Source: Nocardia amikacinitolerans NBRC 108937
GTDB taxonomy: Bacteria; Actinomycetota; Actinomycetes; Mycobacteriales; Mycobacteriaceae
Assembly (NCBI RefSeq): GCF_001612615.1
Contig: NZ_BDAU01000001.1
Span: 124,001-188,000, forward strand
Direction of reading: 5' to 3'
Length of the DNA stretch: 64,000 bases
Every line of letters starts with the position of its first letter. Position 1 is the first letter of the stretch. Positions 9,241-17,102 of the stretch are shown here, piece after piece. The translations under genes were made by a program, and so were the position numbers. The notes beneath the pieces were generated by a model. That model had not been told where the DNA came from, searched no databases, and saw only the letters and a program-made list of their open reading frames with translations.

Positions 9241-9271
9241 AGTGAACGGCTTCGCACAGTGACAAGGTCAA
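9241..9271 (-). promoter_or_regulatory. MerR-type promoter with palindromic operator in a 19-bp spacer
   Basis: Read on the minus strand: -35 hexamer TTGACC (9266-9271), exactly 19 bp of spacer, then a weak -10 TTCACT (9241-9246). The spacer holds the dyad CTTGTCACTGTGCGAAG (9250-9266), in which CTTnnCACnGTGnnAAG is symmetric (13 of 17 positions). A 19-bp spacer filled by a palindrome is the known signature of MerR-controlled promoters. It lies directly upstream of the HEAT/MerR-HEAT operon. Confidence 0.75.
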
Positions 9272-9351
9272 GTTCACAGGCAAGCCGTCGGCAACATCCG
9301 GTGGTGCGCCAAGCGGCCTCGAGCGCGGGGCTACGCGTCGATGATGTGCGC

Positions 9352-9642
9352 TCAGGAGTTCGGCGGCAGGATCGGGGGCGCGAACACATCCTCCAACGGC
9401 GTCGGCCCGTTGTACCGACGGCACTGACAACCGACCCACTCGCGCAGACCGTGCACGCCCTTCCGGCGGATCTCGGCGTGACACTTCCCCGTCTCGCGGT
9501 CGTGCAACGCCAGATCGTGCCCGCAGCCGCAACGCGCGGTAAGCACCTTCTCCCCCGACCGGGCTCGCCGCCGCCCGATCCGACCGCACACGAAGCCGAC
9601 ACCGACCAGCGCGGCACCGACCGCAAGGCTCAGGGGATCCAT
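9352..9642 (-). CDS. Small cysteine-rich membrane protein
   Basis: 96 residues. Residues 4-22 form one hydrophobic helix (L-S-L-A-V-G-A-A-L-V-G-V-G-F-V). A basic stretch follows, then a cysteine/histidine-rich domain C-G-C-G-H-D-L-A-L-H-D...G-K-C-H...G-C-Q-C-R-R-Y-N-G that could bind zinc. Similar small anchored zinc-ribbon proteins are common in actinobacteria, with no known role. The start codon is exactly six bases downstream of a TATACT -10 box, so the mRNA is probably leaderless. It is not obviously linked to the neighbouring operons. Confidence 0.75.
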   Translation of the reverse strand: MDPLSLAVGAALVGVGFVCGRIGRRRARSGEKVLTARCGCGHDLALHDRETGKCHAEIRRKGVHGLREWVGCQCRRYNGPTPLEDVFAPPILPPNS

Positions 9643-9661
9643 ACTTGAAGTATATGTATAC
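9641..9661 (-). promoter_or_regulatory. Leaderless promoter with overlapping palindrome
   Basis: On the minus strand a TATACT -10 box (9649-9654) ends six bases before the ATG at 9642, so transcription should begin at the A of the start codon. A perfect dyad ATACTT-G-AAGTAT (9641-9653) overlaps both the -10 box and the start codon and could be a repressor site. The patch is strikingly AT-rich for this chromosome. Confidence 0.6.
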
Positions 9662-9770
9662 GCATAGCCGCAGTCATTCGAAACGGCCGCTCCAGCCAGA
9701 CCTGCGGTCCACTACCGTCCATAAGCTCGGGGAATCGCCGGTAGCGATCTAGACCAACGCACCGTCTGTG

Positions 9771-10541
9771 TCACGAAAATACCTCGGCCGCAAAGGCTTC
9801 GATGAGCCGCGCGAGTCGGCGTGGTGCGAAGTCGTTGGCATTGTGCGCCTGCCCGGCCATGAGGATCTTCCGCGCGTTCGGCATGACATCGCACAGGGCG
9901 TCGATCCGTTCGCCGAGGTGGGCTGGGCTGCGATCGCCGCCGAGCAGCACCGTCGGCAGCTCGATCGCGGCATAGCAGTCCAGCCGCCGGCCGAGGGAGT
10001 CGATTGCCGCGACGTCATCGAGTTGGCGCGGCACATATGCCCGCAGTTGCGGCACCGCGGCGACCACGATCCGAAACATTGTCCTCGCAACTCGTCCCGC
10101 CTCGAATACGTCACGTTCGAAGATCGCGATTGCTTTTCCGGGCTTTCCAGCGGCGGCCGCGGCTCGCGCCGCACGCAGCGCGGGACCGCCCAACGGTTCG
10201 TCGATCACCACCGGCGGTTCGTAGACGAACAGCCCCGCGAACAACGCGGGCGCGGCAGCGGCGGCTTCCAAGGCGATCACACCACCCGACGAGTGGCCGC
10301 AGAGCAGAACTGGCTCCCCGACAGTGCGTGCCAGCGTCAGCACGTCACCGACTTCTTCGGTGATGGTGACCGGCTCGGCCCGCACCAGGTCGAGGCGATA
10401 CTGGCGGCGATGCAGCCGGAGCACCCGGTAGCGGTGCGTCAGCGGCCGGACCACGCGAGCCCACGCCGAGCTGTCTCCCATACCGCCGTGCACGATCAGA
10501 ATGACCGGACCACGACCCTCGTCGACAAACTTCATGTCCAT
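9771..10541 (-). CDS. Alpha/beta-fold hydrolase
   Basis: 256 residues from ATG 10541 (a GTG two codons earlier is possible). The fold is shown by the oxyanion segment H-G-G-M-G-D near residue 18, the nucleophile elbow G-H-S-S-G-G (about residue 90) and a late histidine region (G-Q-A-H-N-A-N-D) at about 235. It probably acts as a cytoplasmic serine hydrolase or esterase; the substrate is unknown. It begins within ten bases of the stop of the AraC-type regulator, so the two form an operon. The regulator may therefore control the hydrolase. Confidence 0.85.
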   Translation of the reverse strand: MDMKFVDEGRGPVILIVHGGMGDSSAWARVVRPLTHRYRVLRLHRRQYRLDLVRAEPVTITEEVGDVLTLARTVGEPVLLCGHSSGGVIALEAAAAAPALFAGLFVYEPPVVIDEPLGGPALRAARAAAAAGKPGKAIAIFERDVFEAGRVARTMFRIVVAAVPQLRAYVPRQLDDVAAIDSLGRRLDCYAAIELPTVLLGGDRSPAHLGERIDALCDVMPNARKILMAGQAHNANDFAPRRLARLIEAFAAEVFS

Positions 10542-10549
10542 ACCCACGA

Positions 10550-11356
10550 CTATCGGTAGTGGACAGACTCCCGTCTTGAATGAATGTTCCCCTCCTCCGC
10601 CAGCTCGGCCGGGGTTCGGCCGGCGAACAAGACGGTCTCGCGGTGCAGATGCGACTGGTCGGCGTACCCGCAGCGGGCGGCGACCTCGGCCGCCGCCACT
10701 CCCGCGCCGAGCGCTGTCACGGCACGATCGAACCGGGCCAGCATCGCGGCCCGCTTCGGCGTGACGCCGATCTGGGCGGTGAACCTGGACCACAACCGTT
10801 TCCGACTCCACCCGCACATCTGGGCCAGCTCACCGACGCGCACCCGGCCATGGCTGGCCAGGATGCGCTCCCAACTCGCCACCACCTCGGGTGCGGGTCG
10901 ATACGAAAAGCGTTGCATCACGAACGCTTCGGTCAGCATGAACCGCTCTTCCCAGGTCGCGGTGACCAGCTGCTCGCGCAGCCTGCGCACCGCCTCGCCG
11001 AACAATGCATCGGGCGCCGTAGCCGAAGAAACCACCGTGCCCAACAACGCATACGCCTGCACCGGGGAGAGCCGTAGCTCCACGCAATCCACCCGCGGGC
11101 TGCGGATCCTGACCGCACCGGGAAACAAGCCCGTCACCACCCCGCCCGCGACCCACCGGTCCGAACCCGTGTCGATATCCAGCCCGTCACCAAGGTCGAC
11201 AACCATCACACAAGACCTGCCGGGAACTACCCGCATGTCCAGCCCCGCACGGCCACGATCGCGATACCCGGCGATGTCGATACCGCTCCGGCTGTCGGCA
11301 TGCCGCGCGATGTCCCAGCCTCCATCGAGACCGCTGTCGAACAGGATCGGATCCAC
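10550..11356 (-). CDS. AraC-family transcriptional regulator
   Basis: 268 residues from a GTG that lies seven bases after a TACGCT -10 box (11364-11369), giving a near-leaderless message. The N-terminal half is a poorly conserved sensor region. The C-terminal 100 residues hold two AraC helix-turn-helix motifs (V-G-E-L-A-Q-M-C-G-W-S-R-K-R-L-W-S-R-F and A-A-E-V-A-A-R-C-G-Y-A-D-Q-S-H-L-H-R), ending with the usual G-R-T-P-A-E-L. This matches AraC proteins of the type that pair with a nearby enzyme gene. The downstream hydrolase is the obvious candidate target. Confidence 0.88.
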   Translation of the reverse strand: MDPILFDSGLDGGWDIARHADSRSGIDIAGYRDRGRAGLDMRVVPGRSCVMVVDLGDGLDIDTGSDRWVAGGVVTGLFPGAVRIRSPRVDCVELRLSPVQAYALLGTVVSSATAPDALFGEAVRRLREQLVTATWEERFMLTEAFVMQRFSYRPAPEVVASWERILASHGRVRVGELAQMCGWSRKRLWSRFTAQIGVTPKRAAMLARFDRAVTALGAGVAAAEVAARCGYADQSHLHRETVLFAGRTPAELAEEGNIHSRRESVHYR

Positions 11357-11405
11357 CCCGCCGAGCGTATCGCGGCACCAGGACCGTTCGTCGCCGAGTT
11401 CCCGG

Positions 11406-12056
11406 TCAGGGCTCGTCGGCGACGATGATGCCGAGGGCGCTTGCGAAACTCGGTGCCAGGTCCATCAATTGCAAGGGCGTGATGGTCGCGCCGCGCAGCC
11501 CGTCGAGTCCCTCGGCGACGCCGATTCGGGTTGCCCCGCGCAGGTCGACCTTGCGCATCCGGGTCTTGTTCAGCGCGAGGTCGGTCAGCACAGTTCCCGG
11601 AAAGCTCACCGTATTCAGATCGGCGTCGCCGAAATCGGTGTGGCGCAGTACGCAGTCGGCGAAGGTGACCTCGCGGAGTTTCGCGCCGCGGAAGTTGACC
11701 GAGTCGAATTTGCAGCCCTCGAATCGGACTCGACGCAGCACCGCGCCGCCCGCGTCGACGCCAGAGAGCGCGCCCTCGACGAATTCGGCGTCCTGCCAGG
11801 AACTATCGGCGAGCTCGGTGCCGACGAACGCGACGGCACGCAACCAGACGTCGGCGAACCGGCCGTAGCGGAAACTGCCCCGGGTGATGGTCAGCGAGCT
11901 GAACGCGGACTGTTCGAAGCGCACGTGCTCGGCGGCGGGGCGCTCGAGCTGCCGGTCCTCGACGTGCACGCAGTCGTAGTCGCCCTCGCGCTCCGGTTCA
12001 CCCTCGAACGGCCTCAGGTATCGCGCGAACGGCAGATCCGCCAGCTCACGTGCCAC
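11406..12056 (-). CDS. Pentapeptide-repeat protein
   Basis: 216 residues from GTG 12056, chosen because GGGAGG lies six bases upstream; a TTG at 12083 would add nine residues. From about residue 60 to 190 the chain shows A(D/N)LxX-like pentapeptide units (F-E-G-C-K-F-D-S-V-N-F-R-G-A-K-L-R-E-V-T-F, then D-F-G-D-A-D-L-N-T-V), which fold as a right-handed quadrilateral beta-helix. Some family members (MfpA, Qnr) protect DNA gyrase from quinolones by DNA mimicry, but nothing here proves that activity. It is transcribed alone. Confidence 0.82.
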   Translation of the reverse strand: MARELADLPFARYLRPFEGEPEREGDYDCVHVEDRQLERPAAEHVRFEQSAFSSLTITRGSFRYGRFADVWLRAVAFVGTELADSSWQDAEFVEGALSGVDAGGAVLRRVRFEGCKFDSVNFRGAKLREVTFADCVLRHTDFGDADLNTVSFPGTVLTDLALNKTRMRKVDLRGATRIGVAEGLDGLRGATITPLQLMDLAPSFASALGIIVADEP

Positions 12057-12123
12057 GCCCCACCTCCCAACCTCGGTCGACAACGTCGGTCCTGTCTATC
12101 AGCACCCACCGACACGACCCCGG

Positions 12124-15100
12124 TCAGCGCAGCGTGCGCAGCCAGCGGCGGGTGTCGGCGGGGTCGATGACGTCGTCCAGTTCCAGCACGGTCGCCGCGG
12201 TGAGCGCTTTGCCGTTGGCGTAGGCGAGTCGCACGAGGTTGTCGAAGGCGGTCTGCCGTTCGGCGGGGTCGTCGATGACGGCCAGTTCCTTGGCGAAGCC
12301 GAGCCGCACCGCGCCTTCCAGGCCCATGCCGCCGATCTCGCCTGTCGGCCAAGCGATCACGAACCGTGGCGCGCGGAACGAGCCCGCCGCCATCGCCTGC
12401 GCGCCGAGGCCGTAGCCCTTGCGCAGGATCACCGTGCCCCACGGCACCGACAGTCCGGCGGCCTCGATGAACAGGCGGCTGAACTTGGTCACCGTCGCGT
12501 GCGTCTCGGCCTCCGGTCCGACCATGAAACCCGGTGTGTCGCACAGGGATACGATCGGCAGTCGGTGCGCGTCGCAGAGCCGGAGGAACGCGGCGAGTTT
12601 GTCGGCGGCGGGCGCGTCGATGGCGCCGCCGAGGTGGTGGCAGTCGTTGGCGATCAGGCCGAAGGGCCTGCCCTCGACCCGAACAAGGGCGGTCACGATG
12701 CCGACACCCCAGTCCGCCCGTAGCTCCAGTACGGAGTCGACGTCCGCGACCGCCGCGATGGCAGCGCGAATGTCGAAGGCGCGCAATCGATTCTCGGGCA
12801 CCACGTGGCGCGCCAGCCGGGGATCGGGCGCCGTCCATTCGACGGTCTCGCCTTGGAAGTAGCCGAGATAGCGGCGCGCGAGGGCGACGGCTTCGGCTTC
12901 GTCGGCCGCGACCAGGTGCACCACGCCATTGCGGCGCTGAACCTCGATCGGCCCGATGTCCTCCGGCGCGTACACACCGAGACCGCCGCCTTCGATCATC
13001 GCGGGCCCGCCCATGCCGATGTTCGCGTCGGGGGTGGCGATCACGACGTCGCACATGCCGAGCAGCGCGGCGTTGCCCGCGAAGCAGCGGCCGGAGACGA
13101 TGCCGATCAGCGGCACCCGACCGGACAGCGCGCCCATCGCGCGGAAGGTGGTGACATCCAGGCCCGAGATGCCCGGGTAATCGGTGTCGCCCGGCCGCCC
13201 GCCGCCGCCTTCGGTGAAGAAGACGACCGGAAGTCGTTGCTCGCGAGCGAGTTCCAGCATGCGGTCGGTCTTGGCGTGATTGCGCATGCCCTGGGTGCCC
13301 GCGAGGACCGTGTAGTCGTAGGACAGGACGACCGCGCGGCTCGCGTCCGCGCCGAAGCGATCGGCGTTGATCGTGGCCACGCCGGTGATCAGGCCGTCGG
13401 CGGGGGTGTTGGCGATGAGGTCCTCGGGGCTGCGGCGCAGCCGTTGGGCGGCGACCGCGAGCGCTCCGTACTCGACGAAGCTGTCCGCGTCGACCAGATC
13501 GGCGATGTTCTCGCGGGCGGTGCGCCTGCCGAGCCGGTGGCGTTTGGCGACGGCCTCGGGCCGGGCGGCGTCCAGACCGACGCGGTGACGTTCCTGAACC
13601 TCGGCGAGATCGGCGCGGATCGCGTCCAGGTCGACGGCGGTGACGTCGGCGGTTTCGCCGTCGTGCTCGGCGGCGGCCCAGACCAGCAGCGCGGTGTGCG
13701 GGTCGACCGTGTCGCCGGGCGCGACAAGGTGCCGCAGCACGCGCAGGGCCCGCTCCGCGCGCAGCACGTGCTGCATCTTCATGGCCTCAAGCACGGCCAC
13801 CTCGTCGCCCGGCGCGACGACGGAGCCCGGCTCGACCACGCTCACGACCGTGCCGCCCATCGGTGCCAGCAGCGCGATCTCCCCGTCGAGCAACGGATCG
13901 GCGACGCGCGTGGCCGAATCCTCGATCGTCGTGTCGACCACGGGCAGCGCGGTCGCGAGATCCGCTGCGCGAGCGGCGAATTCAGCGACACGCTGCTCGA
14001 ACCAGGAGGTGCTGACCGTGCGCCCGTCGGCGAGCTCGTCGAGCGCCGCGCGCAGCACTGTCGCGTTGGTGTCCACGCCTGCGACCACGGTCTCGGCGAG
14101 CGCGTCGGCGCACCGACGCAGCGCGGCCGGATAGGTACCGGCGCGCGCGATCACCTTGGCCAGCAACGAATCGAAGTGCACGCCGTGCCGCATACCCGCG
14201 TACAGGCCGGTGTCGACCCGCACGCCGACGCCGGTCGGCGCGGCGAACCGCGCGACGGTGCCGGAGGCGGGCAGCACTTCCCCACCGGCCGTGACGATTT
14301 CGGCGTTCACCCGAGCCTGGACCGCGTAGCCGCGCGGTGCGGGATCGGGCAGTGCGAGGTCGGTGAGCGACGCGCCGCGGGCCAGCTCGAACTGGATCGC
14401 GACCAGGTCGATACCCGTGACCTCCTCGGTGACGGTGTGCTCCACCTGAAGTCGCGGATTCACCTCGAGGAACCAGTAGTGCGCTCCGCTGACCAGGAAT
14501 TCGACGGTGATCACGCCGCGACAGCGCACCGATTCGGCGAGCGCGACGGCGTCGGCGTGCAGCCGCTCACGCAGTGCGGCGTCGAGTCCGGGAGCCGGCG
14601 CGATCTCGATCAGTTTCTGGTGGCGGCGCTGCACGCTGCAATCACGGTCGCCGACCGCCACCGCCGCGGTGCCGTCCGCGACGACCTGCACTTCGATGTG
14701 CCTTGCCTCCGGAACCAGCGCCTCGGCGTAGACCGTGTCGTCGCCGAAACCAGCCCGCGCCTCGGCCCGGCAGTGCTCGTAGGCGGCGGCCACCTCGCCG
14801 GGGTCGCGCACCACCCGCATGCCGCGTCCGCCACCACCGGCCGCGGCCTTGACCATGACGCCCTCCGGATAGCGGGCGAGCAACTCGGCGATCTCCGCGA
14901 CACCGGACCCGGCGGGCGTAGCAGGCAGCACGCGTACGCCCGCTCGTTCGGCCGCCGCCCGCGCCGCGGTCTTGTCGCCGAAGATACGCAGCACCTCCGG
15001 CGCCGGCCCGACGAACACCAGCTCCGCCGCGGCGCAAGCGGCCGCCAAATCGGCGCTCTCGCTGAGGAATCCGTATCCGGGGTGGACGAGCGCTCCGGTG

Positions 15101-15312
15101 TCGGCCTTCCGCGCCGCGGCGACGATGCCCGCCACGTCGAGGTAGGCGGCCGCGCCGTGACCGGGTAACGCCACCGCGTCGTCGGCCAGGCGCACGTGCA
15201 TGGCCTCGCGTTCGTCCTCCGTGTACACCGCGAGCGTGGAGTATCCGTGCTCGCGCGCGGTCCGCAGGACTCGAACCGCGATTTCTCCTCTGTTGGCCAC
15301 GACGACGCGCAT
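12124..15312 (-). CDS. Single-chain acyl-CoA carboxylase (BC-BCCP-CT)
   Basis: 1062 residues when started at M-R-V-V-V-A-N-R-G-E-I-A (ATG 15312). Residues 1-450 are an ATP-grasp biotin carboxylase (G-G-G-G-R-G-M loop, E-V-N-P-R-L-Q-V-E-H-T). Around 490-550 lies a biotin carrier segment with E-A-M-K-M, the lysine to be biotinylated being about K512. Residues 590-1060 are a complete carboxyltransferase. This one-chain layout is that of mycobacterial long-chain acyl-CoA carboxylase (LCC), which makes malonyl-type CoA esters from short to long acyl-CoAs, whereas usual actinobacterial enzymes split alpha and beta subunits. An ATG at 15333 lies inside the operator and is less likely. A TetR regulator is divergent 49 bases away. 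Confidence 0.92.
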   Translation of the reverse strand: MRVVVANRGEIAVRVLRTAREHGYSTLAVYTEDEREAMHVRLADDAVALPGHGAAAYLDVAGIVAAARKADTGALVHPGYGFLSESADLAAACAAAELVFVGPAPEVLRIFGDKTAARAAAERAGVRVLPATPAGSGVAEIAELLARYPEGVMVKAAAGGGGRGMRVVRDPGEVAAAYEHCRAEARAGFGDDTVYAEALVPEARHIEVQVVADGTAAVAVGDRDCSVQRRHQKLIEIAPAPGLDAALRERLHADAVALAESVRCRGVITVEFLVSGAHYWFLEVNPRLQVEHTVTEEVTGIDLVAIQFELARGASLTDLALPDPAPRGYAVQARVNAEIVTAGGEVLPASGTVARFAAPTGVGVRVDTGLYAGMRHGVHFDSLLAKVIARAGTYPAALRRCADALAETVVAGVDTNATVLRAALDELADGRTVSTSWFEQRVAEFAARAADLATALPVVDTTIEDSATRVADPLLDGEIALLAPMGGTVVSVVEPGSVVAPGDEVAVLEAMKMQHVLRAERALRVLRHLVAPGDTVDPHTALLVWAAAEHDGETADVTAVDLDAIRADLAEVQERHRVGLDAARPEAVAKRHRLGRRTARENIADLVDADSFVEYGALAVAAQRLRRSPEDLIANTPADGLITGVATINADRFGADASRAVVLSYDYTVLAGTQGMRNHAKTDRMLELAREQRLPVVFFTEGGGGRPGDTDYPGISGLDVTTFRAMGALSGRVPLIGIVSGRCFAGNAALLGMCDVVIATPDANIGMGGPAMIEGGGLGVYAPEDIGPIEVQRRNGVVHLVAADEAEAVALARRYLGYFQGETVEWTAPDPRLARHVVPENRLRAFDIRAAIAAVADVDSVLELRADWGVGIVTALVRVEGRPFGLIANDCHHLGGAIDAPAADKLAAFLRLCDAHRLPIVSLCDTPGFMVGPEAETHATVTKFSRLFIEAAGLSVPWGTVILRKGYGLGAQAMAAGSFRAPRFVIAWPTGEIGGMGLEGAVRLGFAKELAVIDDPAERQTAFDNLVRLAYANGKALTAATVLELDDVIDPADTRRWLRTLR

Positions 15313-15330
15313 GCCGCCCAGTGTCGTTGA

Positions 15331-15350
15331 CATTGACGTCAACGTCAATG
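15331..15350. promoter_or_regulatory. Perfect TetR operator between carboxylase and regulator
   Basis: Arms CATTGACGT and ACGTCAATG, nine bases each and exactly complementary, are separated by CA. The site lies in the 49-bp gap between the carboxylase start (15312) and the TetR start (15362), so one bound dimer could repress both genes. It is the only such palindrome in the gap. Confidence 0.8.
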
Positions 15351-15361
15351 ACCATGGTGCC

Positions 15362-15994
15362 GTGACCTCCTCCGCCTGGTCGGTTCGCGCCGCACGCGAA
15401 CGCTCGCACACCGACCGCCACCGCGACCTGCTCGACGCCGCCGCCAGGGTCTTCGCCGCGCGCGGCTACGCCGAGACCACCGTCGCGGCCATCACCGCCG
15501 AGGCCGGTGTCGCGCGCGCCACGCTGTACGTGTACTTCGCGTCGAAAGAGGAGATCTTCCAGGCTCTTGCCGCCAGGGTGCGCGACGATTTCCTCGCCGC
15601 GCAGGAGCCGGGCCTCATCGGCGACGATCCGCGAAAGACGTTGCGCGCCACCATCGAAGCCTTCGCCGCCGCGGCCCGCGACGCCGGTCCGCTGCTGCGG
15701 ATGATCGAGGAGCGCGGCGCCATCGAGCCGGCTCTGGCCGGTCTGGCGACCGAGATCGCCGAGCGTCCGATCCGTCGCTTCGCCCGGTGGATCGAGCGCC
15801 AGCGGCAGGCCGCGACGGTCGCACCGGTCGCCGAGCCGCGCGTGGTCGCGGAGACGATCGGCTACGCGCTGGCCAGCGGGGCACTGGCACGTCGTGACAC
15901 GGACGCGGCCGCGTGGGGGAAGTACCTGCGCGGCATGCAGACGGTGGCGGAGACGCTGCTCGGCATGAGCTCCGCAGCGGCTCCCCGGTCCTGA
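15362..15994 (+). CDS. TetR-family regulator of the acyl-CoA carboxylase
   Basis: 210 residues from GTG 15362, placed just after the operator. The N-terminal helix-turn-helix is typical: R-D-L-L-D-A-A-A-R-V-F-A-A-R-G-Y-A-E-T-T-V-A-A-I-T-A-E-A-G-V-A-R-A-T-L-Y-V-Y-F, then S-K-E-E-I-F. The C-terminal ligand-binding part is divergent, so the effector is unknown; an acyl-CoA is a reasonable guess from the target. An ATG at 15354 opens only a three-codon frame. Divergent orientation and the palindrome argue for joint repression of itself and the carboxylase. Confidence 0.9.
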   Translation: MTSSAWSVRAARERSHTDRHRDLLDAAARVFAARGYAETTVAAITAEAGVARATLYVYFASKEEIFQALAARVRDDFLAAQEPGLIGDDPRKTLRATIEAFAAAARDAGPLLRMIEERGAIEPALAGLATEIAERPIRRFARWIERQRQAATVAPVAEPRVVAETIGYALASGALARRDTDAAAWGKYLRGMQTVAETLLGMSSAAAPRS

Positions 15995-16031
15995 AGTCGG
16001 CCGCCGGTTCCCCTGCCACCGGGGCGGGTGC

Positions 16032-16505
16032 TCAGCTCACGGCCCGCCGCACGAGCTCGCCGATCTTCTTCTCGTCGGCGGCGGTCAGCTTCGTCAGCGC
16101 GAAAGCCGTCGGCCACAGGGTGCCGTCGTCGAGGTTCGCCGAGTCGTTGAAGCCGAGCGTCGCGTACCGCGCCTTGAACTTCTCCGCGCTCTGGAAGAAG
16201 CACACGACCTTGCCGTCCTTGGCGTACGCGGGCATGCCGTACCAGAGTTTCGGCGCGAGCTCCGGTGCGTCGGCCTTGACGATGGCGTGGATCCGTTCGG
16301 CGAGAACGCGATCGGCGTCCGCCATGTCGGCGATCTTGGCGAGCACGTCCTGCTCCCCGTCGGCCTTGGTGGCGCGCGAGCCGCGGCGGGCGGCCGTCTT
16401 CAGCTCCTGGGCGTGCTCTTTCATCGCGGCACGTTCTTCGTCGGAGAACCCGACCGCGGTCTTGCTCTTGGTGGCGGTGCGGGTGGTGGTCTTCTGGGCG
16501 GTCAT
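16032..16505 (-). CDS. DUF1801-like (YdhG/YjbR-fold) protein
   Basis: 157 residues from ATG 16505, preceded by an excellent AAGGAG six bases away. A lysine/alanine-rich N-terminal tail (T-K-S-K-T-A-V-G) leads into a compact domain with D-V-L-A-K-I-A, A-P-K-L-W-Y-G-M-P-A-Y and K-V-V-C-F-F-Q-S-A-E-K-F-K. This is the pattern of the DUF1801/iron-chaperone-like family, whose biochemical role is not settled. It lies 43 bases after the glyoxalase-type gene on the same strand and is probably co-transcribed with it. Confidence 0.8.
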   Translation of the reverse strand: MTAQKTTTRTATKSKTAVGFSDEERAAMKEHAQELKTAARRGSRATKADGEQDVLAKIADMADADRVLAERIHAIVKADAPELAPKLWYGMPAYAKDGKVVCFFQSAEKFKARYATLGFNDSANLDDGTLWPTAFALTKLTAADEKKIGELVRRAVS

Positions 16506-16548
16506 TGTCGGCTCCTTGGTTCGGGTGTTGATGGGGGGTCGGGGGCGC

Positions 16549-16893
16549 TCAGCTGTCCTGAAGCAGCCCGAGGACGTTGCCGTCGAGGTCGGTGACGGTG
16601 GCCACCAGGCGACCGGCACCGACGTCGCGCACGGGCTCCTTGACCGTGGCGCCGGCGGCGGTGACTTCGGCCAGCTTCGCCTCGATGTCGGGCACGTGCC
16701 AGTACGCCACCGGGGCGGTCATGTTCTGCGGTCCACCGCCGGGCACCAGTCCGATGTGCTGGCCCTCGACTTCGAAGCCGACGTAGTAGGTTCCGTCGGT
16801 CTGCGGCTCGATGCCGAGCAGCGCGGCGTACATCTTCTTGGCCGCCGCCAAGTCGGAAACGGGATGCAGGACGGTCTTGATTCCCGCGGTCAT
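16549..16893 (-). CDS. VOC (glyoxalase/bleomycin-resistance) superfamily protein
   Basis: 114 residues from ATG 16893, with AGGAG five bases upstream. Two beta-alpha-beta-beta-beta modules are visible: K-T-V-L-H-P-V-S-D-L-A-A-A-K-K-M-Y near the start, then P-V-A-Y-W-H-V-P-D-I-E, and a C-terminal V-T-D-L-D-G-N-V-L-G-L acidic motif typical of VOC metal sites. Members include lactoylglutathione lyases, dioxygenases and antibiotic-binding proteins, and the specific function cannot be read. Longer in-frame starts up to 17013 would enter the promoter region of the divergent LuxR gene and are unlikely. Confidence 0.85.
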   Translation of the reverse strand: MTAGIKTVLHPVSDLAAAKKMYAALLGIEPQTDGTYYVGFEVEGQHIGLVPGGGPQNMTAPVAYWHVPDIEAKLAEVTAAGATVKEPVRDVGAGRLVATVTDLDGNVLGLLQDS

Positions 16894-17102
16894 GATCACT
16901 CCTGATGTGGTCGAGATCGTCTCGGATGCGGAACCGGAGGGCACTTGCGCCGTTTCGGCCGTTCCTCCGATGTCCATGACAATTACGGTAGGCACGGCGC
17001 GGGGCCCCGACATCCGTGCCGACCACGGAACGCACCACTGAACGTGCCCGTAGCTTTGCCCGTGCGACCCCGGGGTCGAGACCCGTACGGGAAAATGGCG
17101 AG

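Noticed and set aside
12805..15168. A 787-codon plus-strand frame inside the carboxylase
   Set aside because: Antisense shadow of the carboxylase; the minus-strand product has complete catalytic motifs and the plus frame has none.
15354..15365. ATG start for the TetR regulator at 15354
   Set aside because: It reads ATG GTG CCG TGA and stops after three codons; the GTG at 15362 is in frame with the helix-turn-helix.
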